A stretch of DNA of 64,000 nucleotides from an uncultured Candidatus Melainabacteria bacterium (GTDB lineage Bacteria; Cyanobacteriota; Vampirovibrionia; Gastranaerophilales; Gastranaerophilaceae): NCBI GenBank assembly GCA_947361615.1, contig CANAJP010000002.1, forward strand, positions 18,344-82,343, written 5' to 3'. The position numbers and the translations under genes were made by a program. Under the pieces are notes generated by a model, which saw only the letters and a list, made by a program, of their open reading frames with translations, was not told the origin of the DNA and did not search any database. This document shows, piece by piece, positions 9,290 through 18,914 of the stretch (position 1 is its first letter; each line of letters begins with the position of its first letter).

Positions 9290-11041
9290 ATGGATAAAAT
9301 AAACGAATTAATAGCAAGTGAAGATTTTGAAACAGCCAAAAAAGAGCTTTTAGAGATCATAAAAAATGACGAGAAAGATATCGAAAACCTTAAACTTCTC
9401 GGACTTTGTCATGTTAACCTCGGAGAATATGATGAAGGACGCAAGGCGTTTGAAACTGTAATAAAATACAAACAGGACGACGCGACAAGCTGGTTTTATC
9501 TTGCAAACTGCTATGATAATTTAGACAATTTTATCAGCGCCGAAAATGCATACCTTGAAGTTATTAAACTTCGTGAAACATACCTTGACGCATACAAAAA
9601 CCTTGCAATTTTATATATTAAAAACAAAAAAGAAGAAGAAGCTGTTGAATTAATCAAAAAGACACTCGATTTTGAAGATGTAGACTACTCAATTTACTAC
9701 ATCCTCGGGACCTCAACAATGTCACTCAAACGCTATGAGGAAAGCATTGAGTACTTACAAAAAGCGATTGAACTTAATCCAGACCATTCGCAGTTATACA
9801 ACAATGTTGGAACCTGCTATACTGCAATAAGCGATTTTGAACACGCACTTGATTATTTTGAAAAAGCAGTTGAAATCGACCCGAACGAGTCAATTTCTTA
9901 CTACAATCTCGCCTCCCTGCTTCAAAGCGAAAACCGACATGAAGAAGCAGCAAAATTCTTAGAAAAAGCTTACACTCTTGAACCTAAAGATAATTACCTT
10001 GTGGCACTTGCGCTTTCAATGGTGAAACTTGAAGAATACGAACGAGCAATAAAATATTATAAAATATTGATTTCACATAATCCGGGTGTTACGACCTACC
10101 AGTACAATATTGCGTGCTGTTTTGAAAAGCTGAAAATGTACGAACACGCAATTTCAATTCTTGCGCATCTGGCAGTTCTAAACCCGAAATCTGTCAATAT
10201 TATGCAAAAATTAGGCCAGATGTATGTAAATATTTGCCAGTTCGGTAACGCTAAAATGGTTTACGAAAAACTCATTTTACAAGGTAACATCTCTGCTGAC
10301 ATTTATTTTGAATACGCTCAGATTTGCGCAAACGTTAACGATCTGGACAACGCTGAAAAATACTTGAGAAAAGTTATTACAATTGACGAAAATTATGCGC
10401 TTGCCTACAAAGATTTAGGCATAATTTACCTGTCACGCAAGCAGTTTGATTACGCAGAAATCGAGTTCAAAAACGCACTCAAAATTAAACCTGACGATTT
10501 TTCAATTTTGTTTGAATACGCAAACTTCCTCCACGCAACAACAAATTTTGAAGAAGCAGACAAAATTTATGAAAAAGCACTTGCTGTAGAACCGGAAGAC
10601 CATCAGGCACTGGCGTTCTCGGCACTAAATAAAATTTTACTAAAAGACTTTGAAACAGCTTCAGAAAGAATTACAAAAGCAATCGAAAAACAGCCAAATT
10701 CAGCGTTCTATCTTTATATTGCTGCAAAAATCAAATACAACGCAAAAGATTATGAAGAAGCAAAAAGATATTTAATTAGCGCATACGAAAAAAATCCTAC
10801 GCTGGAAGTTGAAAACCTGCTTGCCCTAACCTACTATGAACTCGGGAAATGGGAAACTGCAGCAAACCTTTTCAACAAAATTATTAACGAAAACGGCGAT
10901 AATTTAAATCTATTATTATATCTAGCTGAATGCTATGAAAAACTCGGCAGAATTGATGACGCCTTAAACAAACTTTACATTATAACCGACTTATTCCCTG
11001 ATTGTGAATCTGCTCAAGAGATGATTAGACGTATCTCCTAG
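9290..11041 (+). CDS. Tetratricopeptide-repeat protein
   Basis: 583 aa made almost entirely of 34-residue TPR units from the N-terminus to the end, about 15 by eye. Repeats show the consensus LGxxYxxxxxxexAxxxfxkAlxxxP, for example YNNVGTCYTAISDFEHALDY near residue 165. No signal peptide, no membrane segment and no fused catalytic domain are seen, so it is probably a cytosolic scaffold or adaptor. The partner is unknown. The likely promoter is the TATAAT 6 nt upstream. Confidence 0.85.
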   Translation: MDKINELIASEDFETAKKELLEIIKNDEKDIENLKLLGLCHVNLGEYDEGRKAFETVIKYKQDDATSWFYLANCYDNLDNFISAENAYLEVIKLRETYLDAYKNLAILYIKNKKEEEAVELIKKTLDFEDVDYSIYYILGTSTMSLKRYEESIEYLQKAIELNPDHSQLYNNVGTCYTAISDFEHALDYFEKAVEIDPNESISYYNLASLLQSENRHEEAAKFLEKAYTLEPKDNYLVALALSMVKLEEYERAIKYYKILISHNPGVTTYQYNIACCFEKLKMYEHAISILAHLAVLNPKSVNIMQKLGQMYVNICQFGNAKMVYEKLILQGNISADIYFEYAQICANVNDLDNAEKYLRKVITIDENYALAYKDLGIIYLSRKQFDYAEIEFKNALKIKPDDFSILFEYANFLHATTNFEEADKIYEKALAVEPEDHQALAFSALNKILLKDFETASERITKAIEKQPNSAFYLYIAAKIKYNAKDYEEAKRYLISAYEKNPTLEVENLLALTYYELGKWETAANLFNKIINENGDNLNLLLYLAECYEKLGRIDDALNKLYIITDLFPDCESAQEMIRRIS

Positions 11042-11140
11042 ACATAGCCTACCGGTGTATTAGCCACATGGCCAATTGCCCGTATTGATGGTTTGTTAAA
11101 TTTTGTAAACATGCTAAAAAACATGTAGCAAAATTTATAC

Positions 11141-11169
11141 TTGACATACTTTTAGATTTTCAATAAAAT
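11141..11169 (+). promoter_or_regulatory. Sigma-70 type promoter, TTGACA-17-TAAAAT
   Basis: TTGACA at 11141-11146, a 17-nt spacer, and TAAAAT at 11164-11169. It is the best consensus promoter I noticed in the window. It sits about 80 nt before the start of the small-protein pair at 11249. The rest of the 207-bp gap is AT-rich with no other clear signal. Confidence 0.7.
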
Positions 11170-11248
11170 AGACAAAATTATTTTATTAACTCAAAATAGC
11201 AACTCGAAAAATTTAAAAGTATTCAAATACAGCAACAGGAGACAATCC

Positions 11249-11668
11249 ATGAACTTAACAATTACCCCGGTCAATGTTAACAGTACATTACCACATCAAA
11301 ACAACAATTCACATCAAACACAAAATCAAAACTTTGGAGCACTACAGGCTCAATTCAAGCCACAAACAAGAATTCCAAGAGAAGCAGATATAATTCTTGA
11401 CAAATTTCTTTTCCACTTCGAAAATATCGCGAAACGAATTGGCTTGGACACACAAAAACTCGAAAACAAAGGAATTAAACTATGCCTTGACTCCAGCAAA
11501 ACCGAAGACATGGATCTAGGAATTTTAAAAGGCGTAATAAAAAATAAAGATGGCAATGTTGTTAAAAATAACGGAAAAACCTTAGACCTCACTATTACGG
11601 ACTTTTCCGAAAAAGAATGTGCCGAATCACTAGCTAATACAATTAAAAAATTAGATATTGCAGCGTAA
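11249..11668 (+). CDS. Small protein with Asn-rich NFG N-terminal tag
   Basis: 139 aa, start supported by CAGGAG upstream. The N-terminus is MNLTITPVNVNS, then a poly-Asn/Gln stretch ending QNFGAL near residue 32. A compact helical domain follows, containing FENIAKRIGLDTQKLENKGI. It is paralogous to the next gene (shared AKRIGLDTxKxxxKG). The function is unknown. It is expressed from the strong promoter upstream, probably as a two-gene operon (19-nt gap). Confidence 0.65.
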   Translation: MNLTITPVNVNSTLPHQNNNSHQTQNQNFGALQAQFKPQTRIPREADIILDKFLFHFENIAKRIGLDTQKLENKGIKLCLDSSKTEDMDLGILKGVIKNKDGNVVKNNGKTLDLTITDFSEKECAESLANTIKKLDIAA

Positions 11669-11686
11669 ATATAAAGGAGCAAACTC

Positions 11687-12151
11687 ATGAATCTTAGTAT
11701 ATCCCCTATCAATTTCAACAACCACTCAGCTGCTCAAAACTGCAGAAGAAATAACAATCAGACTCAAAATTTTCAAGCTTTACCTATTACTGTATTTCAA
11801 CATCCGGCAGAAAGCAGAGATGTTATAAAAGCTTTTGAAAGAAGAGATAGAGTCATTGATGTTTTCTGTGGAGTACTTGAAGAAACAGCAAAACGTATTG
11901 GCCTTGATACAGATAAAATGGCTGAAAAAGGATTTTCATTGGAATTCATTCCGAAATTCCGTTCAAGCTCAAAAATGCGTGTATCTTTAGTAGATAAAAA
12001 ACATGACGTTGTAACATTCGCACGTCATCAAAAGCCAATTACTACAAATGTTTCTGATTCATCTTTTCTGGATGAACCTTACGGCGTAGCACGTCAAGAA
12101 GCCGAAAACATTGCATATATGATTAAAGCGGCAAAATTAACCAGAGAATAA
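11687..12151 (+). CDS. Small protein, paralogue of the preceding gene
   Basis: 154 aa, preceded by AAAGGAGC. The N-terminus is MNLSISPINFNN, then Asn/Gln-rich sequence ending QTQNFQAL; the core has EETAKRIGLDTDKMAEKGF. The shared N-terminal tag and core indicate tandem duplication with divergence. No catalytic motif or membrane segment. Convergent with rfbA, with stops almost touching. Confidence 0.65.
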   Translation: MNLSISPINFNNHSAAQNCRRNNNQTQNFQALPITVFQHPAESRDVIKAFERRDRVIDVFCGVLEETAKRIGLDTDKMAEKGFSLEFIPKFRSSSKMRVSLVDKKHDVVTFARHQKPITTNVSDSSFLDEPYGVARQEAENIAYMIKAAKLTRE

Positions 12152-12152
12152 A

Positions 12153-13034
12153 CTAATTTAAAACATTGTGTTGTTCAACAACACTGCGGATATAATTATA
12201 GTAATCATTATTTTTAAATTTCGCAATTTTATCAAGTAAATCGCCGGCAGAAATAAAACCTTTTAAATAAGCTATTTCTTCAAGACAAGCGATTTTAACA
12301 CCCTTATTAAGTTCCATGGACTGAACGAAATTGCTAGCCTGCAACATAGATTCATGAGTTCCGGTATCAAGCCAGGCAAATCCGCGGCCAAGGATTTCCA
12401 CATCTAACAGTCCTTTTTCCAGATAAATTTTATTCAAATCAGTAATCTCAAGTTCTCCTCTAGCGGACGGCTTGAGATTTTTGGCATATTGACAAACTTT
12501 ATTATCATAGAAATATAACCCCGTTACAGCGTAATTAGATTTAGGGTTTTGCGGTTTTTCTTCTAGAGACAACACTTTTTTATTCTCATCAAACTCAACG
12601 ACCCCAAAACGCTCAGGATCTTTTACCGTATATCCGAAAACAGTTGCGCCGCGTTTGTTTTTAATAGCGTTTTCCATAATCGTTGAAAATCCGTGCCCGT
12701 GGAAAATATTATCTCCCAAAATCAACGCTACATCATCGGTACCAATAAAATCTTCAGCGAGTAGAAACGCATCGGCAATTCCACGTTGAACATATTGAAT
12801 TTTGTATTCAAGTTTCAATCCGAACTGCGAACCGTCCCCGAGAACTTTTTTAAAATTCTCAAAATCTGCCTCATTAGTAATAATCATAATCTCACGAATT
12901 CCAGCTAACATAAGAGTTGAAAGCGGATAGTAAATCATTGGTTTGTCAAAAATCGGAAGCAAAATTTTCGAAATCGGAAGCGACGCCGGATATAAACGGG
13001 TTCCTGCACCACCAGCTAAAACAATACCTTTCAT
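12153..13034 (-). CDS. rfbA: Glucose-1-phosphate thymidylyltransferase
   Basis: 293 aa from the ATG at 13034, which follows AGGAGAG; a longer frame begins at 13067. MKGIVLAGGAGTRLYP is the nucleotide-binding signature and LEEKPQNPKSNYAVTGLY the sugar-phosphate region. It makes dTDP-glucose, the first step of dTDP-rhamnose and related sugars for envelope glycans. The other rml genes are not in this window, so the sugar product is open. All hallmark blocks of the RmlA family are present. Confidence 0.92.
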   Translation of the reverse strand: MKGIVLAGGAGTRLYPASLPISKILLPIFDKPMIYYPLSTLMLAGIREIMIITNEADFENFKKVLGDGSQFGLKLEYKIQYVQRGIADAFLLAEDFIGTDDVALILGDNIFHGHGFSTIMENAIKNKRGATVFGYTVKDPERFGVVEFDENKKVLSLEEKPQNPKSNYAVTGLYFYDNKVCQYAKNLKPSARGELEITDLNKIYLEKGLLDVEILGRGFAWLDTGTHESMLQASNFVQSMELNKGVKIACLEEIAYLKGFISAGDLLDKIAKFKNNDYYNYIRSVVEQHNVLN

Positions 13035-13174
13035 TAAATACTCTCCTAAAATCCTATAGTCAACCACCCAAGAATAACATAACTATCCACTAGTGTCAAA
13101 CATTCTTCTCCCTGTCATCCCGAACTTGCCGCCGGTCAAGGCGGTTTCTTAACCAATTTGTCGGCTACGACTCC

Positions 13175-13330
13175 TGTCATCCTGAACTCGTTTCAGGATC
13201 TGGCCAGCGACACCTTTTAAGAAGAAACAAAGGAATTATTTTTACATGTTACGTTGAAATTTTTGTTGAATTTTTCTATTTAACTTATCCACGGAATACT
13301 GGATAGATCCTGAAACAAGTTCAGGATGAC
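13175..13330. repeat. Two halves of the palindromic repeat in a 400-bp gene-free gap
   Basis: Left half 13175-13209 (TGTCATCCTGAACTCG, then TTTCAGGATCTGGCCAGCG) and right half about 13299-13330 (GATCCTGAAACAAG, then TTCAGGATGACA) are the two arms of the dispersed element, here separated by about 90 bp. A further arm (TGTCATCCCGAACTTG) is at 13113-13128. The gap 13035-13434 holds nothing else except the promoter box at 13423. Confidence 0.7.
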
Positions 13331-13422
13331 AATTGGGGATTTTATCAATTACGTCTTTATGGCTGTCGACTGAGTCGACCATTAATTTGTATTAAGATTC
13401 AGACACATTACACATAAAATGC

Positions 13423-13428
13423 TATAAT
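13423..13428 (+). promoter_or_regulatory. Extended -10 box TGCTATAAT of the TrmB-like gene
   Basis: TGC followed by TATAAT at 13423-13428, exactly 6 nt before the ATG at 13435. No Shine-Dalgarno. Confidence 0.5.
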
Positions 13429-13434
13429 CATAAA

Positions 13435-14232
13435 ATGGAAGATTTAATAGAAAAGTTGAAAGATATCGGGCTTAACGGAAACGAGGCAAAAGTTTACATC
13501 GCACTGGTTAAAAAATTTCCGTTAACAGGCTATGAAATAAGTAAAATAGCAAACATTCAACAGGCAAGGGCTTATGACGCCCTAAAATCACTTGAAGCCA
13601 AACAAATTGTGCTTCCATCTAACACAAAACCTGTTTCTTATACCCCTATTCGCCCCAAAGAACTCACCAAACGTTTCAAACGTAAAATCAATTCCACAAT
13701 CGATTTTCTGGAAAAAAAACTTCCTGAAATCAAAGAAAATTCAATAGAGCCTATAGTTCCAGTTTCCGGAAGTTCCAACGCTCACGAAAAAATCATTGAA
13801 CTCATACAATCAGCTAAAAAAGAAATATTTCTTCTGATAAGTTCAAGCGACCACAAATATTTTGAACAAGCTTTGATGGACGCATACAACCGCGGAGTAG
13901 AAATTAAAATTTCAGGCTACGACAATTTTGGCCAAACATTTGGAAGAATTTTTGTACAATCGCCGATGTCTGTTCTAGATAACAAAACCAATTTAAAAAC
14001 AATTTTACTTGTAATTGACAACAGCGAGGGGCTTTACGGTGCGCTCAAGCCGAACCCCAAATCCGGTGACATCGAATTAATCTGGACCCAAAATTCCGAT
14101 ATTGTTTATTTAATTAAATCATATATTACACATAGCATGTACCTGACAGACATCGAAGAAAAATTCCCTGAACAATTAAAGTATTTCTACGGCGCTGGAA
14201 TGAAAAAGCTTAGAGAAAAAGTACTTAATTAA
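13435..14232 (+). CDS. TrmB-family transcriptional regulator
   Basis: 265 aa. Residues 1-75 are a winged helix of the TrmB type (LKDIGLNGNEAKVYIALVKK, then EISKIANIQQARAYDALKSL). Residues from about 115 form a PLD-like sensing domain (EKIIELIQSAKKEIFLLISS, then YNRGVEIKI). TrmB proteins are best known in archaea as sugar-responsive regulators, but bacterial members occur. No ligand or target can be named. It probably makes a leaderless transcript. Confidence 0.8.
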   Translation: MEDLIEKLKDIGLNGNEAKVYIALVKKFPLTGYEISKIANIQQARAYDALKSLEAKQIVLPSNTKPVSYTPIRPKELTKRFKRKINSTIDFLEKKLPEIKENSIEPIVPVSGSSNAHEKIIELIQSAKKEIFLLISSSDHKYFEQALMDAYNRGVEIKISGYDNFGQTFGRIFVQSPMSVLDNKTNLKTILLVIDNSEGLYGALKPNPKSGDIELIWTQNSDIVYLIKSYITHSMYLTDIEEKFPEQLKYFYGAGMKKLREKVLN

Positions 14233-14352
14233 ACTTTTTCTCATCAATGCGACAATCTGAGTTAAAATTTAACGCTTAATATATCGCAATAAACTAACAA
14301 ATTTCATCTTGCTATTTTTTTAAAATTATGTATCATTAAAATAGAGGTTAGA

Positions 14353-15510
14353 ATGGAAAGTGGAAAAAACTTTACGCTAAAAAACAGCTTAACACAAATT
14401 TCTATAAATGAATTTATGACGGAACTCCCTGAATTAAAAAACATCACGGAGTCAAAAGCTTCTGCGATTGGTAAATGGCTTATAGGCAAGATTGAAAATG
14501 GTTTACAGACAGGGCACTTTCAAACCGGCCAACTTATGCCGTCAAAAGCTGAATTGGCGTACCGTCTTGGAGTCAGTATAGGAACTGTTCAGAATGCTCT
14601 AAAATACGTTGAAGACCACGGCCACATTGAGGCTAAACCTTGCATTGGCACAATTCTTCGTGACAAAAATCAACCTGCACTTTTTAGCAAAAAATCAACC
14701 TCAAAACGTGATATAATCATTTCTCAGATAAAAAATTATATTAAAGAAAACGGGTTTCAAGTAGGTGAAAGTATTTCGTCCTCAAAACATATTGCGCAAA
14801 CCCTAAATCACCCTGTAAATACAGTCCGCCTTGCGCTCGAAAATCTTTGCACTCAGGGGATTTTAAAACATAATTTCAAAAACTCGGACGAACAAACAGG
14901 CTGGTTCCTTGCTTCAAATGATTTTGAAATAGAAGCTTCTGCACCAAACCGTGAAACTCTCGTCGAAAAAGTCGTCAAAGACATGAAGCAATACATTACA
15001 GAAAACTACAGAACCGGTGACAGAATAAGTTCGCACGCAGAATTCTCGCAAATTCTTCAAGCAAGTATGAGTACAATTCACACAGCGTTCAAAATCCTGA
15101 CCGATGAAGGAATTTTAATGACAAGAAGGGGCCAATACGGAACAATTATTATGAAAATGCCTGATGAAAAAACAAAATTAAATATGCCAAAAGAAACTTC
15201 AATCTTTGCACCCGCGGCAGAAGCAGCGGTTTATTATTACGAAAAAACTCAAAACCACATCAAAAAAATTATCGCTCAAAACTATTCAGTTGGCGATAAG
15301 CTTCCGCCAATTTCAGAATTTGCACGAGAATTGAACTTAAGCCCGAACACAATCCGCAAAGCATTCACAAACCTTGCACAAGAAGGATATCTAACATCAT
15401 CACGTGGCAGATACGGTGGAACATATGTCCTTGATATTCCGGAAACAGAAGTCCAAAACTTCAAATGGCTGGCCGTTAACCCAAAATACGCAGAAGTTTT
15501 AAATAATTAA
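14353..15510 (+). CDS. Regulator with four tandem GntR-type winged-helix domains
   Basis: 385 aa. Four successive GntR-like DNA-binding units are visible. Unit 1 is about 46-105 (MPSKAELAYRLGVSIGTVQN). Unit 2 is about 120-190 (SSKHIAQTLNHPVNTVRLAL). Unit 3 is about 198-268 (SSHAEFSQILQASMSTIHTA). Unit 4 is about 293-372 (LPPISEFARELNLSPNTIRK, ending with the RGRYGGTYV wing). There is no recognisable FadR, HutC or aminotransferase effector domain. Unit 2 is the most divergent. GAGG precedes the ATG. It probably binds an extended or multi-site operator as one polypeptide; the target is unknown, though argS follows directly with a dyad at its promoter. Confidence 0.8.
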   Translation: MESGKNFTLKNSLTQISINEFMTELPELKNITESKASAIGKWLIGKIENGLQTGHFQTGQLMPSKAELAYRLGVSIGTVQNALKYVEDHGHIEAKPCIGTILRDKNQPALFSKKSTSKRDIIISQIKNYIKENGFQVGESISSSKHIAQTLNHPVNTVRLALENLCTQGILKHNFKNSDEQTGWFLASNDFEIEASAPNRETLVEKVVKDMKQYITENYRTGDRISSHAEFSQILQASMSTIHTAFKILTDEGILMTRRGQYGTIIMKMPDEKTKLNMPKETSIFAPAAEAAVYYYEKTQNHIKKIIAQNYSVGDKLPPISEFARELNLSPNTIRKAFTNLAQEGYLTSSRGRYGGTYVLDIPETEVQNFKWLAVNPKYAEVLNN

Positions 15511-15563
15511 CATTTTACACATGTTTATTGTATAATTTCTCCATAAAGAACATTTATGGAGAA
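15508..15563 (+). promoter_or_regulatory. argS promoter with an 11-bp dyad over the start site
   Basis: TTAACA at 15508-15513, a 17-nt spacer, and TATAAT at 15531-15536. Immediately after comes a perfect inverted repeat: TTCTCCATAAA (15537-15547), loop GAACA, TTTATGGAGAA (15553-15563). The right arm contains the GGAG Shine-Dalgarno. This could be a repressor operator over +1, or an RNA hairpin hiding the ribosome site if transcription starts early enough. Confidence 0.6.
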
Positions 15564-15568
15564 GTTTT

Positions 15569-17281
15569 ATGATAAAAGATTATTTTTTAAATAGAATAGA
15601 AGACGCGATTATTTCCGCTGTTAAAGCCGGCAAGCTTGGTGCAATGGAAGAATACACCCGTGGCGCACTTGTTATTGAACGTCCAAAAAACGCAGAATTT
15701 GGTGATTACGCAGTTAACGTTTCATCATTAGCACGAACTGCCAGAATTGCACCACCGCAAATTGCACAGGCCATTGTCGCAGAATTAAACGACACTGAAA
15801 ACGAATACTCTGTTATTGGCGGATTTATCAACTTCAAATGCGGCAAAAATTTATTAAAAAATCTTGTTGCCGAAATCTTTGAAAAAAAAGAATCTTTCGG
15901 AAAACCTGAAAACGTAGAAACCGAAAAAATTATTCTTGAATACGTTTCAGCCAACCCTACCGGCCCGTTCCACATCGGCCACGGCCGTTGGGCTGCAATG
16001 GGAAGCGTTCTGGCAAACTTACTCAAATTCTACGGCCACGAAGTTTATCAAGAATTCTACATCAATGACGCCGGTTCACAAATCCAAAAACTCGGCAACT
16101 CGCTTGCTATCAGAATTAAGCAGGAACTGGGCGAAGACATAGATTTCCCTACAGATGAAATCGAAAGAAAAAATTTCTACCCTGGAGATTACTTGATTCC
16201 TGTGGCAAAAAAATTCCTTTCTGAACACGAACCTACTGACGACGTAAAAATTCTTTCTGACTACGCTAAAAAGGAAATGGAAGCGCTCCAAAAAGAACTT
16301 CTCGAAAACTTCCGTGTTCATTTTGACAAATTCTACTCAGAACTCGATCTTCACCAATCAGGTAAGGTTGACGAATGTGTTAATAAACTTAAAGCCAGCG
16401 GCAAAATCTATCAAAAAGACGGTGCAGACTGGTTCAAATCTTCTGACTACGGCGACGACCAGGACCGAGTAATCAAAAAAGCCGACGGTTCAAACACTTA
16501 CTTGACCGCTGATATCGCTTATCACATCGACAAACTCGAACGCGGCTTTGACAGAATGATTAACATCTGGGGCGCAGACCACCACGGTTACGTTGCCCGC
16601 GTTAAAGCTTCAATAGAAGCACTCGGCTACGATCCGAACAAACTTGAAATCTTACTCGGACAACTCGTTAATCTTGTTATTAACGGTAACGAAGTCCGTA
16701 TGGGCAAACGTAAAAACATGGTTACTTTAGACGACTTAATCGAAGAAGTTGGCGTCGACGCAACACGTTTCTGGATGGCAATGAGAAACATCGACACCAC
16801 TCTCGATTTCGACATTGAACTTGCAAAAACAAAATCCGATGAAAACCCTGTGTTCTATGTTCAATACGCACACGCACGCGCTTGCTCAATTATGAGAAAC
16901 CTCGTAACAGACAAACTCAACACCGAAACAGGCGAAAAAACTCCGGCACCTTTGGCACAAAACGAACTTGATGAACTTATTAATAATTTCAAACCGGAAA
17001 TAGTAGAACCGACAATCGACACAGCAAAAGCTTTATTATTAAAGCTTGAAGAATACAAAAACGTAATCAAAACATCAGCTGAAACCCGTCAAGTTTATAC
17101 CATTTGCCGCTACGTTCAGGAACTTGCAAGCGAATTCCACTCATTCTACAACGCAAACCGCGTAATCTGCGATGATAAAGCGTTGATGAAATCAAGAATT
17201 GCGCTTGTCTGGGCTGTTAAAACCGTTCTAAGAAACGCGATGGAAGATATTCTGGGCGTCAGCGCACCTGAAAAAATGTGA
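15569..17281 (+). CDS. argS: Arginyl-tRNA synthetase
   Basis: 570 aa, typical class I ArgRS length. The N-terminal Add-1 domain (residues 1-115) is followed by EYVSANPTGPFHIGHGR with the HIGH motif at 135-138. The KMSKS equivalent is MGKRKNMVTLDDL. A DALR anticodon-binding domain closes the protein (YVQELASEFHSFYNANRV). It charges tRNA-Arg in the cytosol. The start is fixed by GGAGAAG. It lies right after the four-GntR regulator, and a terminator follows. Confidence 0.96.
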   Translation: MIKDYFLNRIEDAIISAVKAGKLGAMEEYTRGALVIERPKNAEFGDYAVNVSSLARTARIAPPQIAQAIVAELNDTENEYSVIGGFINFKCGKNLLKNLVAEIFEKKESFGKPENVETEKIILEYVSANPTGPFHIGHGRWAAMGSVLANLLKFYGHEVYQEFYINDAGSQIQKLGNSLAIRIKQELGEDIDFPTDEIERKNFYPGDYLIPVAKKFLSEHEPTDDVKILSDYAKKEMEALQKELLENFRVHFDKFYSELDLHQSGKVDECVNKLKASGKIYQKDGADWFKSSDYGDDQDRVIKKADGSNTYLTADIAYHIDKLERGFDRMINIWGADHHGYVARVKASIEALGYDPNKLEILLGQLVNLVINGNEVRMGKRKNMVTLDDLIEEVGVDATRFWMAMRNIDTTLDFDIELAKTKSDENPVFYVQYAHARACSIMRNLVTDKLNTETGEKTPAPLAQNELDELINNFKPEIVEPTIDTAKALLLKLEEYKNVIKTSAETRQVYTICRYVQELASEFHSFYNANRVICDDKALMKSRIALVWAVKTVLRNAMEDILGVSAPEKM

Positions 17282-17312
17282 GGCTGAGCCTCCTCTATTA
17301 TATAAAAAAAAG

Positions 17313-17339
17313 AGAGTGGCAAGTCCACTCTGTTTTTTT
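17313..17339 (+). terminator. Intrinsic terminator after argS
   Basis: AGAGTGG/CCACTCT 7-bp stem with loop CAAGT, flanked by A7 on the left and TGTTTTTTT on the right, so it could work in both directions. Confidence 0.8.
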
Positions 17340-17415
17340 GCACAAAATAGCAAAAATTTTCTTCTTTGTTACTTAATAAATTTACAAAATTACTTGAAAA
17401 AAAATGGAATTAGTG

Positions 17416-17421
17416 TAAAAT
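17416..17421 (+). promoter_or_regulatory. -10 box TAAAAT of the decarboxylase gene
   Basis: TAAAAT 7 nt before the ATG at 17429, with no Shine-Dalgarno. Confidence 0.4.
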
Positions 17422-17428
17422 TAACATT

Positions 17429-18874
17429 ATGACGTACGTAACAAAACAGAAAAGATTTCAAAACACAAAAAAATATACAAAAACTAAAGCCCCGATTGTT
17501 GAAGCTCTTCAACAGGCTTATCTGAACCCTACATACCAGTTCCATATTCCGGGACACACAAAAGGAGCGGGCGCTTTGCCTGAATTCAAACGTTTAATCG
17601 GAAGCCGCGCGTTGAACATCGATACAACTGATGAATTCGACAATCTTGGCACACTTCACCCTGCAACTGGCCCGATTAAAGAAGCCCAAGAACTAGCGGC
17701 AAAAGCTTTTGGCGCAGAAAAAACATTTTTTCTGCTCAATGGTTCAACAGCCGGAAACCTTGCCATTGCAATGGCTTTGACTAAAAAAGGGCAAAAAGTT
17801 ATTATTAACAGAAACTGCCACCGCTCAGCTTTAACAGGTATGATTATTTCAGGTGCAGACCCGATCTGGGTGAACCCTACCCGTTTTGAAGAATGGGGAA
17901 TCTGGGGCAATATGGCTCCTGAAACGATAGAAGAAACACTTAAAAACCACGATGATGTTTCAATGGTTTGGATTACAAACCCGACCTATGAGGGCGTTGT
18001 TTCTGATATCAAATCAATTTCCGCAATCTGTAAAAAATACAATGTGCCGTTAATCGTTGACGAAGCGCACGCATGTTTGTGGAATTTTAACGAACATCTT
18101 CCAACATCAGCACTCAAACTCGGCGCCGATGCAGTTGTTCACTCTCTTCACAAAACAGGCGGAAGCATGAGCCAGAGTTCAATGCTTCACATTGCGAAAA
18201 ACTCTTTAATCAACGCTGATGATGTCGAAAAAGCATTAAAACTTCTGCACACAACCAGTCCGTCAATGATTTTACTTGCAAGTCTTGACGCGGCAAGAGC
18301 AAATCTTGATTCTCAACGTGGAAGAAAAGCACTTTCAAGAGCCGTTGCAAACGCTAAATACTTACGCAAAGAAATCGACAAGATGGAACACATTCACCAT
18401 CTTCGTCCAGACTTCGGCTACAAAACAGATGTAACAAAAGTTTTCATCAAAGCTGATGGACTCTCAGGCAAAAGATTAGAAAGTATTTTGGAAATCGACT
18501 TTAACATTGAAGTTGAAAGCGCGTCCGATAATGGTCTGTTAATCCTTTCCAACATCGGCAACAAGCGTTCTGACATTGAATATCTTGTAAAATGCCTGAA
18601 TAAAATTGATAAAGCGCACTATTCAGACATCTATTATCTTGAAAACAAAAAACACATGCCAATGCTAACCCCGCAAATAAAAATGAGTTTGCGCGATGCA
18701 TATTATGCAGAAAAAGAAACTCTGCCCAAAGCACAGGCAATCGGTAGAATTTGTGCGGAAGTAATCGCTGAATGCCCGCCGGGTATCGCAATTTTGCTTC
18801 CTGGAGAATTGATTACGGAAAAACATCTTCCATATCTGACCGATTACGAATGTATCGAAGTTATTAAAGCTTAA
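17429..18874 (+). CDS. Orn/Lys/Arg decarboxylase, PLP-dependent
   Basis: 481 aa. The fold-type I core has FHIPGHTKGAG (38-48), LNGSTAGN (103-110), the PLP-contacting Asp in IVDEAHA (D211) and the Schiff-base Lys in HSLHKTGG (K242). The length matches the short biosynthetic group of Gram-positive and cyanobacterial decarboxylases, not the 700-aa acid-stress enzymes with an N-terminal wing. It probably makes agmatine, cadaverine or putrescine for polyamine synthesis. The substrate cannot be fixed from sequence alone. Confidence 0.88.
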   Translation: MTYVTKQKRFQNTKKYTKTKAPIVEALQQAYLNPTYQFHIPGHTKGAGALPEFKRLIGSRALNIDTTDEFDNLGTLHPATGPIKEAQELAAKAFGAEKTFFLLNGSTAGNLAIAMALTKKGQKVIINRNCHRSALTGMIISGADPIWVNPTRFEEWGIWGNMAPETIEETLKNHDDVSMVWITNPTYEGVVSDIKSISAICKKYNVPLIVDEAHACLWNFNEHLPTSALKLGADAVVHSLHKTGGSMSQSSMLHIAKNSLINADDVEKALKLLHTTSPSMILLASLDAARANLDSQRGRKALSRAVANAKYLRKEIDKMEHIHHLRPDFGYKTDVTKVFIKADGLSGKRLESILEIDFNIEVESASDNGLLILSNIGNKRSDIEYLVKCLNKIDKAHYSDIYYLENKKHMPMLTPQIKMSLRDAYYAEKETLPKAQAIGRICAEVIAECPPGIAILLPGELITEKHLPYLTDYECIEVIKA

Positions 18875-18914
18875 ATGATGTGCCTCGCAGCATTTTATAA
18901 GATTGAGGTTAAAC

